Below are positions 1 through 8,246 of a stretch of 8,568 bases of DNA, piece by piece. The notes beneath the pieces were generated by a model. It did no database searches. It had not been told where the DNA came from and was given only the letters and a program-made list of their open reading frames with translations. The stretch's first letter is position 1. Every line of letters starts with the position of its first letter. Both the position numbers and the translations under genes were made by a program. Origin of the DNA: Anaerolineae bacterium (lineage in GTDB: Bacteria; Chloroflexota; Anaerolineae; JAADDB01); NCBI GenBank assembly GCA_015486895.1, contig WFQT01000233.1, positions 1 through 8,568 on the forward strand, read 5' to 3'.

Positions 1-96
1 CGCCACAATTTCTATCTGACCTTTGCCAGCGAGGATCAAAAAGAAGGGATGTTGGCTTTTTTGGAAAAACGGTCACCGCAGTGGCTGGGTCGCTAA
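1..96 (+). CDS. Enoyl-CoA hydratase/isomerase (crotonase) family, C-terminal end only
   Basis: Frame 1 is open from the window edge to TAA at 94-96 and gives 31 residues. They include a Phe-Ala-Ser-x-Asp-Gln-x-Glu-Gly-Met stretch followed by AFLEKR, a proline, a tryptophan and GR at the end. This matches the usual C-terminus of crotonase-fold enoyl-CoA hydratases, in which the last helix carries an S-x-D/E-x-x-EG...AFxEKRxPxF/W-x-G pattern. Family members hydrate or isomerise acyl-CoA thioesters in the cytoplasm, typically in fatty-acid or aromatic-acid degradation. The active-site oxyanion-hole region lies upstream of the window, so substrate and exact reaction cannot be called. The gene is cut by the window edge; nothing suggests it is broken. 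Confidence 0.8.
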   Translation, partial: RHNFYLTFASEDQKEGMLAFLEKRSPQWLGR

Positions 97-119
97 ATGG
101 CTTGAAATGAGTACCTTCT

Positions 120-146
120 CAATAACCTGAGGTGATACCGTTATTG
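120..146 (+). terminator. Possible hairpin terminator after the crotonase gene
   Basis: CAATAAC (120-126) is perfectly complementary to GTTATTG (140-146), a 7-bp stem with a 13-nt loop starting 24 nt after the stop codon. The stem is AT-rich and no T-run follows, so it is a weak candidate for intrinsic termination and could be chance. Confidence 0.25.
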
Positions 147-335
147 CCCACCGATAGCTCTTCAAGAAGTTGCTTCGCAAAATTTGGGGCTTCTGTGGCC
201 CATGGTTAGCCTCCACCCGCCCTCCCCCGATTCCGTCCCCGTAGGAGGACGCTTGGCGGCACGCCTTGAGCCCCCGATTTATTCGGAGGGCGAGAGAACG
301 CCCCTAATCATTGAGATGATACAAAATCTTTGAGT

Positions 336-339
336 TGGA
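336..339 (+). promoter_or_regulatory. Ribosome binding site deciding the start at 346
   Basis: GGAG at 336-339 lies 6 nt before ATG 346. The in-frame GTG at 340 directly abuts the GGAG and leaves no spacing, so ATG 346 is the better start. Confidence 0.6.
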
Positions 340-345
340 GTGAAC

Positions 346-876
346 ATGGATAACGAAGCTTTATTGCAAGAACTACCACGGGAAACGCTGGTAGAGATGC
401 TGTCGGATTTCGCCAAGAACTGGCTGGCTCATGATGGCCTCTGGTTTTTAGCCGCCGAGGCGAAATTCGACATGGAGACGGCTATTGAGTTGGACACCGC
501 GGCATGGGAACGGTTCACGGTTGTTGAGGCCAAGCGGCTGATGCGTCGGCATAACATTGAGCCGGGGGGAGGCGTGCCGGCATTGGCGAAAGCGTTGCAA
601 TTACGCATGTACGCTTTTCTCAACCACTACCGGTTGGAAGTGGTTGATGAGCGGACACTGCGTTTCTACAATGTGACTTGCCGTGTACAAAGCGCTCGCC
701 AGCGGGATAATCGTCCCCTTTTCCCATGCAAGTCGGTGGGAGTGATGGAATTTACTAATTTCGCCAAGACCATTGATCCTCGTTTCCGGACTAAAGTAAT
801 TGCTTGCCCCCCCGATGACTTACCTCGGGACTTCATGTGTGGTTGGGAGTTCACTTTAGTGGACGAGGAAGAGTAA
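346..876 (+). CDS. DUF6125-like conserved protein of unknown function (176 aa)
   Basis: A soluble 176-residue protein without signal peptide or membrane segment. The N-terminal half carries an AKNWLAHDGLWF motif (residues 23-34), an acidic E38 and an ELDxxAWERF helix (48-57). The C-terminal half carries four cysteines in recognisable contexts: C112 (TCRVQ..AR), C128 (FPCKSVG), C154 (ACPPDD) and C165 (MCGWEF). From memory this pattern fits the DUF6125 family, distantly related to L-2-amino-thiazoline-4-carboxylate hydrolase-like proteins; no reaction is established for it to my knowledge. The four cysteines could bind a metal or cluster, which is inference. The gene has its own ribosome binding site 249 bp after the crotonase gene and ends facing the NusG-like gene, so it is probably monocistronic or the end of an operon. 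Family call moderately sure; function unknown. Confidence 0.75.
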   Translation: MDNEALLQELPRETLVEMLSDFAKNWLAHDGLWFLAAEAKFDMETAIELDTAAWERFTVVEAKRLMRRHNIEPGGGVPALAKALQLRMYAFLNHYRLEVVDERTLRFYNVTCRVQSARQRDNRPLFPCKSVGVMEFTNFAKTIDPRFRTKVIACPPDDLPRDFMCGWEFTLVDEEE

Positions 877-987
877 GCTCAGGTGTGCATCCGCCCGTGG
901 CGACTGTCAGCCGGTATGGGTTGCACTTTCATCATTGGCATTGAGCTCTACAGTTGAGTACAGCTATACCCTTTTGGCCCCCGCGTG

Positions 988-1018
988 GCCGGGTGGAAAT
1001 TTTGTCTGTCCACCCGGC
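988..1018. terminator. Hairpin between convergent genes
   Basis: GCCGGGTGG (988-996) pairs perfectly with CCACCCGGC (1010-1018), a 9-bp GC-rich stem with a 13-nt loop. It lies between the stop codons of the DUF6125-like gene (+) and the NusG-like gene (-), where a shared terminator would be expected. Neither strand has a strong U-run after the stem, so the terminator role is inferred from position and stem stability. Confidence 0.5.
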
Positions 1019-1037
1019 TTGCGGTGTCGTTCTAAAG

Positions 1038-1628
1038 CTATCGGGATGTTGATGGTGGACGCAATCGTGTTCGCTGTTTGATGCGACGCCCCCGGCCTCG
1101 GGTGCGCCGGGGAGGACGTGGTGCTTGCACTACAAATTGTAGCTTTTCCAATGCCCTCAGAGGAGCTTCCGCTGGCACCTGTCGCCCTAATAGGTTCAGC
1201 AGGATACGTACTCTATCATCACCGGAAAGTCGTTTGTCGAACAGAGCTTCTTTACCCTTCAGTGGCCCCTTGGTGATGACAACGCGATCACCTTGGTGGA
1301 AAAGTTGCCCTCTGGCGTAAGTTTCGCCTCTTGTTTTTGCCAGATGATGGCGGACTTCCTCAATGATATCATTGGGTACTGGTAATAATTGATTATCAAA
1401 CTTTGGCAAACGGCGCAAACCAGGTGTTTGCCAGAATAACCGGATGGGAAATTCTATCAGGTCCACGCGGACGAATAAATAGTTCGGAAAGAAGGGTACG
1501 GCAGTTTCTTCATGATCTTCTCGCGACCACAAGGGCAAGTAAACCTCCAAATTTAGAGATTCCTGCATAAAAGAAGCTACCTTGTATTCCCAGTGTGGTC
1601 TTGTATAGACTAAATACCAAGCTCTCAT
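1038..1628 (-). CDS. Specialised NusG paralogue (NGN + KOW) with arginine-rich tail
   Basis: The 196-residue product starts with a NusG N-terminal domain: W4-Y-L-V-Y-T-R-P-H-W-E (4-14), then the signature PFFPNYLFVRVDL (45-57). A KOW domain follows (about 112-150, containing GDRVVITKGPLKGKEA). NusG paralogues of the RfaH/LoaP/UpxY kind bind the transcribing RNA polymerase and reduce pausing or termination in chosen operons, often for surface polysaccharides or secondary metabolites. The divergent sequence suggests a paralogue rather than the housekeeping NusG, and it is not beside secE or ribosomal genes. After about residue 170 there is an unusual basic tail with 11 Arg and 1 Lys in 26 residues, which could contact RNA (inference). 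The ATG at 1626-1628 makes the N-terminus fit the family; only a weak, distant GGGAAG lies upstream. It is convergent with the DUF6125-like gene, so it has no downstream target operon in the window. Confidence 0.82.
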   Translation of the reverse strand: MRAWYLVYTRPHWEYKVASFMQESLNLEVYLPLWSREDHEETAVPFFPNYLFVRVDLIEFPIRLFWQTPGLRRLPKFDNQLLPVPNDIIEEVRHHLAKTRGETYARGQLFHQGDRVVITKGPLKGKEALFDKRLSGDDRVRILLNLLGRQVPAEAPLRALEKLQFVVQAPRPPRRTRGRGRRIKQRTRLRPPSTSR

Positions 1629-1712
1629 GATGTTGCTATGCTTCCCACAAGCGTAACCTCTCTTCCTATTGCACCTTCACAAATTGCTGTCACAACCCTA
1701 TTCACCGTTTTT

Positions 1713-1764
1713 CGGCGACTGGAAGTCGCGGCAACACCTATAAAGTTGCCCTCCGGCGACTGGA
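1713..1764. repeat. Intergenic repeat with two CGGCGACTGGA copies
   Basis: CGGCGACTGGA occurs at 1713-1723 and 1754-1764, 41 bp apart. The first copy is followed by AGTCGC (1724-1729), which can pair with GCGACT of either copy (1715-1720 with a 3-nt loop, or 1757-1761 as GTCGC/GCGAC with a longer loop). The arrangement resembles dispersed, hairpin-forming intergenic repeats common in Chloroflexota and some other phyla; that comparison is from memory. Confidence 0.45.
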
Positions 1765-2254
1765 TTCATACCTGTGCAGGCAAGTTCCGTAATTGTTGCC
1801 GTGACTTTAATCGTTGGTTCATGTTACAACAATTCAGCAATTTACGATAGGGGGACACTATTGGCCTATAGAGAGGTGATACACAGATTGTCTGTGTACA
1901 ATAAACACCCTAATACCCATCTTGGCAGTGTCTTCTCAACGAGTCATTGCCAAGAGCGAGCTTTGGACTCCACCGCAAATGGGTGTAGTCTGCTATGTCC
2001 GCCAGAAACAAGAGACTATCTCAAGAGACTTGCCTTCCTTTGTGTTCATAATAGGTTTTTGGTGGCGAAGAAGCACTTTGCTATCAGTTTCAATAGCTGT
2101 AGTTAGGCCATCACTACCCTATGAAGGGCAAATTAGGCAATAACATACTGCCTATTATAGCAGAAAGACCGGAAGGGCGCAATCTTCCAAAAGCCAAAGC
2201 GTTTGAAGATATTGGCATGGTTCATTAATCCTTTGCGCCTACGAAAACTAACAC

Positions 2255-2278
2255 AACGCTAATGAATCGCATAGCGTT
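2255..2278. promoter_or_regulatory. Dyad AACGCTA-N10-TAGCGTT upstream of clpB
   Basis: A perfect 7-bp inverted repeat with a 10-nt spacer, 77 bp before the clpB start. The geometry suits a dimeric regulator or a hairpin. It is not the CIRCE element bound by HrcA, whose arms are TTAGCACTC/GAGTGCTAA. No known regulator is recognised. Confidence 0.35.
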
Positions 2279-2314
2279 ATCTGACAGAATTAGCTTAAAG
2301 TGAGAATATCTTGA

Positions 2315-2330
2315 TTTATACCTGTATAAA
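2315..2330. promoter_or_regulatory. Palindrome TTTATAC-CT-GTATAAA just before the clpB ribosome binding site
   Basis: A perfect 7-bp inverted repeat with a 2-nt centre, ending 7 bp before the AGGAGG of clpB (2338-2343). It could be an operator; the TATAAA in its right arm (2325-2330) resembles a -10 box, but a transcript starting there would barely include the ribosome binding site and no -35 is well placed. A repressor site acting on a promoter further upstream is the more plausible reading. Confidence 0.35.
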
Positions 2331-2354
2331 CTGAAAGAGGAGGAATAGAGCACA

Positions 2355-4991
<2,637 letters not shown>

Positions 4992-4999
4992 GTTTTGTG

Positions 5000-5024
5000 C
5001 GGGGCGGGAATTATTCCCGCCCCG
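5000..5024 (+). terminator. GC-rich hairpin after clpB
   Basis: An 11-bp perfect stem (5000-5010 with 5014-5024, arms containing GGGGCGGGAA and TTCCCGCCCC) closes a 3-nt TTA loop, starting 9 nt after the clpB stop. It is a very stable hairpin at the right place for a terminator, but it is followed by TTGTGAATGG rather than a U-run. Confidence 0.7.
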
Positions 5025-5234
5025 TTGTGAATGGTCCCTCCTCGTATAAGATATATTCAGAAATCGTCAGTTGCAATGGGGTACGCCCCAGAAATACGGT
5101 ACAATTCATGACGATGAATTGTCGGTGGTGCGGGAGTTCACTCACTCCTTGTTGCCCGGTGTTTACCGGAGTCTTCTATCAGAGTTTGTAGTCCCCGCCC
5201 CCGCCGTGCGTTTCTCACGCGGATTGTGTGCATC
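5025..5234. other. Noncoding stretch with four consecutive small hairpins
   Basis: No gene is supported here. Four perfect stem-loops follow each other: TGGGG-TACG-CCCCA (5077-5090); ACAATTCAT-GACG-ATGAATTGT (5101-5122, 9 bp); GGAGT-N6-ACTCC (5133-5148); and CCGGT-GTTT-ACCGG (5156-5169). The density is higher than in the other gaps of the window. It may be part of a structured RNA, the 5' part of the IS110 leader if that element is longer than inferred, or the remnant of an older insertion. Function unknown. Confidence 0.5.
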
Positions 5235-5246
5235 CACTAGGGAAGC
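5235..5246. repeat. Left copy of 12-bp direct repeat flanking the first IS110 element
   Basis: CACTAGGGAAGC here matches CACTCGGGAAGC at 6809-6820 in 11 of 12 positions. The two copies bracket the transposase gene and its leader, which is the expectation for IS110 junctions where donor and target share a short core. A match of this quality between the two flanks could still arise by chance at a rate of roughly one in ten. Confidence 0.4.
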
Positions 5247-5402
5247 ACCGCTTGTAGTAGCCCGGCCTAGCCGGGAGCGGCGGTTGTCCCTTGCCTGGCG
5301 GACAGGCTCTTATTAGCACGAGGCTGTTGCCGGCGGGTGGGTCTGGGACGTACCCCGTTGTAACCGACCGTTTCATCCAATTTCACCTTAGGAGGTTACG
5401 TT
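5247..5402 (+). ncRNA. Candidate bridge RNA region of the first IS110 element
   Basis: IS110-group elements encode in the untranslated left end an RNA of about 150-250 nt whose loops pair with donor and target DNA. This 156-nt leader is of suitable size and position. It can form CCGCT (5248-5252) with AGCGG (5276-5280) enclosing CCCGGC-CTA-GCCGGG (5261-5275), leaving an 8-nt one-sided bulge, and GCCTG-GCGGA-CAGGC (5293-5307), with an alternative TGTCC/GGACA pairing (5285-5289/5300-5304). Guide loops were not resolved. The 3' end overlaps the AGGAGGT ribosome binding site (5390-5396) of the transposase. Confidence 0.4.
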
Positions 5403-6704
5403 ATGATAGACACCGTTCTCAGTATTGATGTCAGCCTCGACCAGTTAGATGTCGCTTTGCGAACCACTGGTCCCGGCTGGCAATGGCCGCACCGAGCCTA
5501 TGATAACAACTGGCCCGGCTACCAACAACTTAAAGCTGACTTGTTGGCTGAGTTGGCTCAACTGCCAGACGTCCAATTAACAGCCGTAGCCGAGTCTACT
5601 GGCTCCTATTGGCTGTCCTTCTTTTACAGCCTCACTCGCGATGCTGACTTAGCTCCCTACCATCCACGACTGGCACTCTTGAATCCCCTATACGTTAAAC
5701 GTTTTCGGCAGGCATCACCAGAACAGGATAAGAATGACTCGCTTGATCCCCAATTAATCGGCCGCTATTACCAGGTCTCCGCTAACGATCACTTCTATCA
5801 ACTCAATGATCGTTACTTGCCTTTGCGTTTTCTGACCCGCGCTTATGAGCGAACCGTCCATTTGCTGGCTTCTGAGAAAGCCTACCTACGTTCCATCCTC
5901 TCCGTATCTGCCAGCGATTACCAACGCCTTGACCCTTTCTCCGACCTTTTCGGCGTTACCAGCCTGCACATCCTTGATGAGTTTGACGACATACAGGCTC
6001 TGGCTGATATGCCCTTGGATGATCTAAGCGACAAACTCCGCGCCTATTCCGGCAATACGCTCTCTGACCCTAAGCATACTGCCGAAGAACTGCGCCAAGC
6101 GGCTAAACAATCTTATCCGCTGCCCAAACCTTTGACTGCAGCTCTACATGCTATTGTGCAACGCTCTGTGGAACGCATCCGTCTTCTGTCGGACAACCAG
6201 AAAATGATGCACCAACTCATTACTCAGCAATTACAAAGCTTGCCTGAAGCTAACCTTGCCCTCAAACAGCGCGGCCTCGGTCCTATCCTCGTCGCTGGTT
6301 GTCTCAGCGAAATTCAGGATACACGCCGTTTCATCACTGGAACCAAGTTTGACCGCAAACTTAAACGCGTTCGCCCCCGCACTTATCGCGACGGACAAGC
6401 TGCCATAGCCAAACTCGCCGGCCTCTGGTGGCCGCAAAATGACTCTGGACGCTTCCAGGCCGATGACCGCTCACTGGCTAGAGAACGCAATACCCATCTC
6501 CGCTACTGGTTAATACAAGCAGCACATACTTTGCAGCGCTATGACCCCGACTACACGGCTTACTATCGCCGCAAATTCAACGAGGTGCGGACTCACAGGC
6601 ACAAACGCGCTTTGACTCTCACTGCACGTAAGGCCGTTCGCTTGATCTTTGCCCTACTACACAAAGGCCAACGAGCTTGCCTGAAGGAGGAAGCCGCCAC
6701 TTGA
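5403..6704 (+). CDS. IS110-family DEDD transposase (433 aa)
   Basis: The N-terminal RuvC-like DEDD domain shows D9 in LSIDVS, E64 in AESTGSYW, and D112 and D115 in KNDSLD, the four positions expected of the IS110 catalytic tetrad. The middle part is helical and the C-terminal domain matches the Transposase_20 (IS116/IS110/IS902) type: a GLGPILVAG helix-hairpin-helix-like segment, AGLWWPQNDSG with S348 as the probable nucleophilic serine, and an RNTHLRYWLIQAA motif. At 433 residues it is somewhat longer than many family members. These enzymes recombine DNA at short cores, guided by an element-encoded bridge RNA. AGGAGGT lies 6 nt before the ATG. The frame is intact with all key residues present, so the enzyme may be active. 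It is convergent with the second transposase and shares only family-level similarity with it. Confidence 0.92.
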   Translation: MIDTVLSIDVSLDQLDVALRTTGPGWQWPHRAYDNNWPGYQQLKADLLAELAQLPDVQLTAVAESTGSYWLSFFYSLTRDADLAPYHPRLALLNPLYVKRFRQASPEQDKNDSLDPQLIGRYYQVSANDHFYQLNDRYLPLRFLTRAYERTVHLLASEKAYLRSILSVSASDYQRLDPFSDLFGVTSLHILDEFDDIQALADMPLDDLSDKLRAYSGNTLSDPKHTAEELRQAAKQSYPLPKPLTAALHAIVQRSVERIRLLSDNQKMMHQLITQQLQSLPEANLALKQRGLGPILVAGCLSEIQDTRRFITGTKFDRKLKRVRPRTYRDGQAAIAKLAGLWWPQNDSGRFQADDRSLARERNTHLRYWLIQAAHTLQRYDPDYTAYYRRKFNEVRTHRHKRALTLTARKAVRLIFALLHKGQRACLKEEAAT

Positions 6705-6808
6705 TCCTGAACGAGCCGACCGTAACATACGGACGGAGTAGCTCCTTATAGCTGGCTACACCTCAACTTAATATTGCTGAACCCGGGCTAATTTTTAAAG
6801 TTCAATAA

Positions 6809-6820
6809 CACTCGGGAAGC
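6809..6820. repeat. Right copy of 12-bp direct repeat flanking the first IS110 element
   Basis: CACTCGGGAAGC, 11/12 identical to 5235-5246. It lies 104 nt after the transposase stop codon and 8 bp before the outer repeat of the second element. Confidence 0.4.
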
Positions 6821-6828
6821 TGTCCCCT

Positions 6829-6840
6829 ACCTTATTTTCA
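6829..6840. repeat. Outer direct repeat of the second IS110 element (3' side of transposase)
   Basis: ACCTTATTTTCA is identical over 12 bp to 8454-8465, in the same orientation. Flanking bases differ at once on both sides, so the repeat is exactly 12 bp. A perfect 12-mer shared by these two short flanks is unlikely by chance. Confidence 0.6.
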
Positions 6841-6899
6841 GCCTCCGAAACCCTTAACTCGTAATTTGACTTTTACCGGATACTCTGAAAATAAACTTC

Positions 6900-8246
6900 T
6901 CAAGCAGCAGAAATCGGCTCGATACGTACTGAATAGCCGAGTTTCGCCAATTGTTTGGAAAGATAAGCAACTTTGCTTTCTTTCTTCCGCTTGTCGTAAT
7001 AATCATTGCCTAAGTCGTGATACGGTTCATGCCGAGCTAACATGTACCAAATGCTAATTAGCATGGAGCGCCCTATCGCGATGATCGCTCGCCTTTTGCC
7101 TCGCCGGGCTGCCAGGCGATGATAACGAGCTTTGAGAAATGTACCTTTGGTACGCGTTGCCGCCCAGGCGGCCTGGCTGATGATGTCCCTGACAGCTCGA
7201 CTCCCTTTACGCACGCGTCCAGAATAACGCTTGCCTCCACTTTCATGATTGCCCGGTGCGAAACCTGCCCATGCAACCAAATCATCAGCGGTTGGAAATT
7301 GACGCATGTCGACCCCAATCTCCGCCAATAGCACTTCCGCTGTCCGTCGGTTGATGCCCGGAGCTGTATCAAGCCATTCAATCGCTTCAGTCCAATGCGG
7401 TGGCCTTTTAGCCTGCGACTGATCTTGCACCCCCTGCCTGTCGCTGGCCTTGTCAGCATCCGGCTTGCGGGTACCACCAGCATCTGGCTTGGAGGTGTCA
7501 TCCATCTCCCTTAAATGGCGGGCGATTTCCTCCGTCAGCGCTTCTATCTGCTCGTCTAAAAAATCAATATGCGCCAATTGTTGGGCCAAAAGGAAACGAT
7601 GGTGCTTCTCTACTATGCCCGTTAGCGCCTTTTCCAACTCTGGCAGCTTGTTTCGCAACCGTCCCTTTGCCAGTTCCGCCAACTCTGCTGCATCTGTCTT
7701 ACCAGCCGCAATCTCAGTCAACATCGCTCGGGCCGATACTCCCATTACGTCGGTGACCACATTCCCCAATTTGATGTTGGCCCCTTCTAACAACTTCTGC
7801 ACCCGATTCACCACGCGTGATCGTTCCCGAACTGATACACTCCGGTAGCGGGTCAGGTCCCGTAGTGCCCTTTGCGGTTTCGCCGGTATGAAACTCGCTC
7901 GCAGTAGACCATGCAACATCAACTCCGCTAACCACTCCGCATCTGACGCATCGGTCTTGCGACCCGGCACCTTCTTCACGTGCTGTGCATTAACGAGAAA
8001 AACCTCAAAATCACCTTCCAACAAGTTGAATACTGGCTTCCAATAGTCTGCCGTACTCTCCATCGCCACTTGTTCACAGTCCCACTCACTCAACCAGTCA
8101 TGCAGCTTCAATAAATCGCTAGTCATCGCGCCAAAGGTCTCAGTTTCCCATTCCAGCCGCTGTTCTGCATTCACCCGCATCCGGCACGCCACCACTGTCT
8201 TCTTGTGAATGTCCAACCCCGCCACTCGCTCATAAATAATCCTCAT
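6900..8246 (-). CDS. IS110-family DEDD transposase (448 aa)
   Basis: The N-terminal DEDD domain opens with GLDIHKKTVVA (D12), then MESTADYW (E63, a variant of the common MESTGVYW) and GRKTDASDAEWLAEL (D99, D102). A long charged helical region follows (about 140-250), then a low-complexity hydrophilic linker (about 248-283) with an 8-residue tandem duplication, and the C-terminal Transposase_20 domain with APGINRRTAEVLLAEIG and AGFAPGNHESGGK, where S336 is the probable catalytic serine. The end (YHDLGNDYYD through LGYSVRI) is typical of full-length IS110 enzymes. The enzyme would perform bridge-RNA-guided recombination of its element. AAGGAGGA (8252-8259 on this strand) is 5 nt before the ATG, a strong site. 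The frame is complete. It belongs to a different IS110 lineage from the neighbour at 5403-6704. Confidence 0.94.
   Translation of the reverse strand: MRIIYERVAGLDIHKKTVVACRMRVNAEQRLEWETETFGAMTSDLLKLHDWLSEWDCEQVAMESTADYWKPVFNLLEGDFEVFLVNAQHVKKVPGRKTDASDAEWLAELMLHGLLRASFIPAKPQRALRDLTRYRSVSVRERSRVVNRVQKLLEGANIKLGNVVTDVMGVSARAMLTEIAAGKTDAAELAELAKGRLRNKLPELEKALTGIVEKHHRFLLAQQLAHIDFLDEQIEALTEEIARHLREMDDTSKPDAGGTRKPDADKASDRQGVQDQSQAKRPPHWTEAIEWLDTAPGINRRTAEVLLAEIGVDMRQFPTADDLVAWAGFAPGNHESGGKRYSGRVRKGSRAVRDIISQAAWAATRTKGTFLKARYHRLAARRGKRRAIIAIGRSMLISIWYMLARHEPYHDLGNDYYDKRKKESKVAYLSKQLAKLGYSVRIEPISAA
7456..7496 (-). repeat. In-frame 24-bp tandem repeat in the transposase linker
   Basis: GCATCCGGCTTG...GGT (7456-7472) and GCATCTGGCTTG...GGT (7480-7496) are 24 bp apart, i.e. 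8 codons. They encode two units of the pattern T-S/R-K-P-D-A-G/D-G/K in the interdomain linker, keeping the frame. Confidence 0.7.

Larger units (their letters stand above)
1629..2354. other. Long intergenic region between nusG-like gene and clpB; no gene seen
   Basis: These 726 bp separate two divergent genes. Short open frames exist (up to 110 codons) but none has a proper ribosome binding site or recognisable protein sequence. Visible structure: the CGGCGACTGGA repeat (1713-1764); AATTGTTG (1791-1798) complementary to CAACAATT (1827-1834); a compact hairpin TACACAG-N5-CTGTGTA (1880-1898); TAGGCA/TGCCTA (2134-2139/2149-2154); GGAAG/CTTCC (2171-2175/2184-2188); and two dyads close to clpB listed separately. 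On the minus strand GTGACA (1688-1693) resembles a -35 box for the nusG-like gene, but the matching -10 is poor. No clear sigma-A promoter could be assigned for clpB. Confidence 0.6.
5235..6820 (+). mobile_element. IS110-family insertion sequence (first copy), boundaries inferred
   Basis: The element carries a single IS110-type transposase gene with a 156-nt leader and about 104 nt after the stop codon. Boundaries rest on the imperfect 12-bp direct repeat at 5235-5246/6809-6820. As usual for the IS110 group there are no obvious terminal inverted repeats. The short right end contains CCGT-N5-ACGG (6720-6732) and GTAGC-N12-GCTAC (6738-6759) as small dyads. It sits downstream of clpB and does not disrupt a visible gene. 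Confidence 0.5.
6705..6899. other. Gap between the two convergent transposase genes
   Basis: No gene. By the inferred boundaries it holds the right end of the first element (to 6820), an 8-bp spacer (6821-6828), the outer 12-bp repeat of the second element (6829-6840) and that element's short right end up to its stop codon at 6900-6902. Confidence 0.5.

Noticed and set aside
1638..2143. Overlapping short open frames (70-110 codons) in the nusG-clpB gap
   Set aside because: No ribosome binding sites, overlapping frames, atypical residue composition and no recognisable family; the region reads as noncoding.
2255..2330. CIRCE/HrcA or sigma-32-type heat-shock promoter before clpB
   Set aside because: Neither the TTAGCACTC/GAGTGCTAA arms nor a CTTGAAA...CCCCAT pair is present. 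CTGACA at 2281-2286 resembles a -35 but no good -10 follows at 16-18 bp.
4997..5316. Two short plus-strand open frames after clpB
   Set aside because: They run through the terminator and hairpins, have no ribosome binding site and resemble no protein.
5364..6728. CCGACCGT repeat at 5364-5371 and 6716-6723 as ends of the first IS
   Set aside because: It would leave only about 30 bp before the transposase start and too little right end to hold a bridge RNA; an 8-bp match between these flanks is expected by chance. The 5235/6809 repeat fits better.
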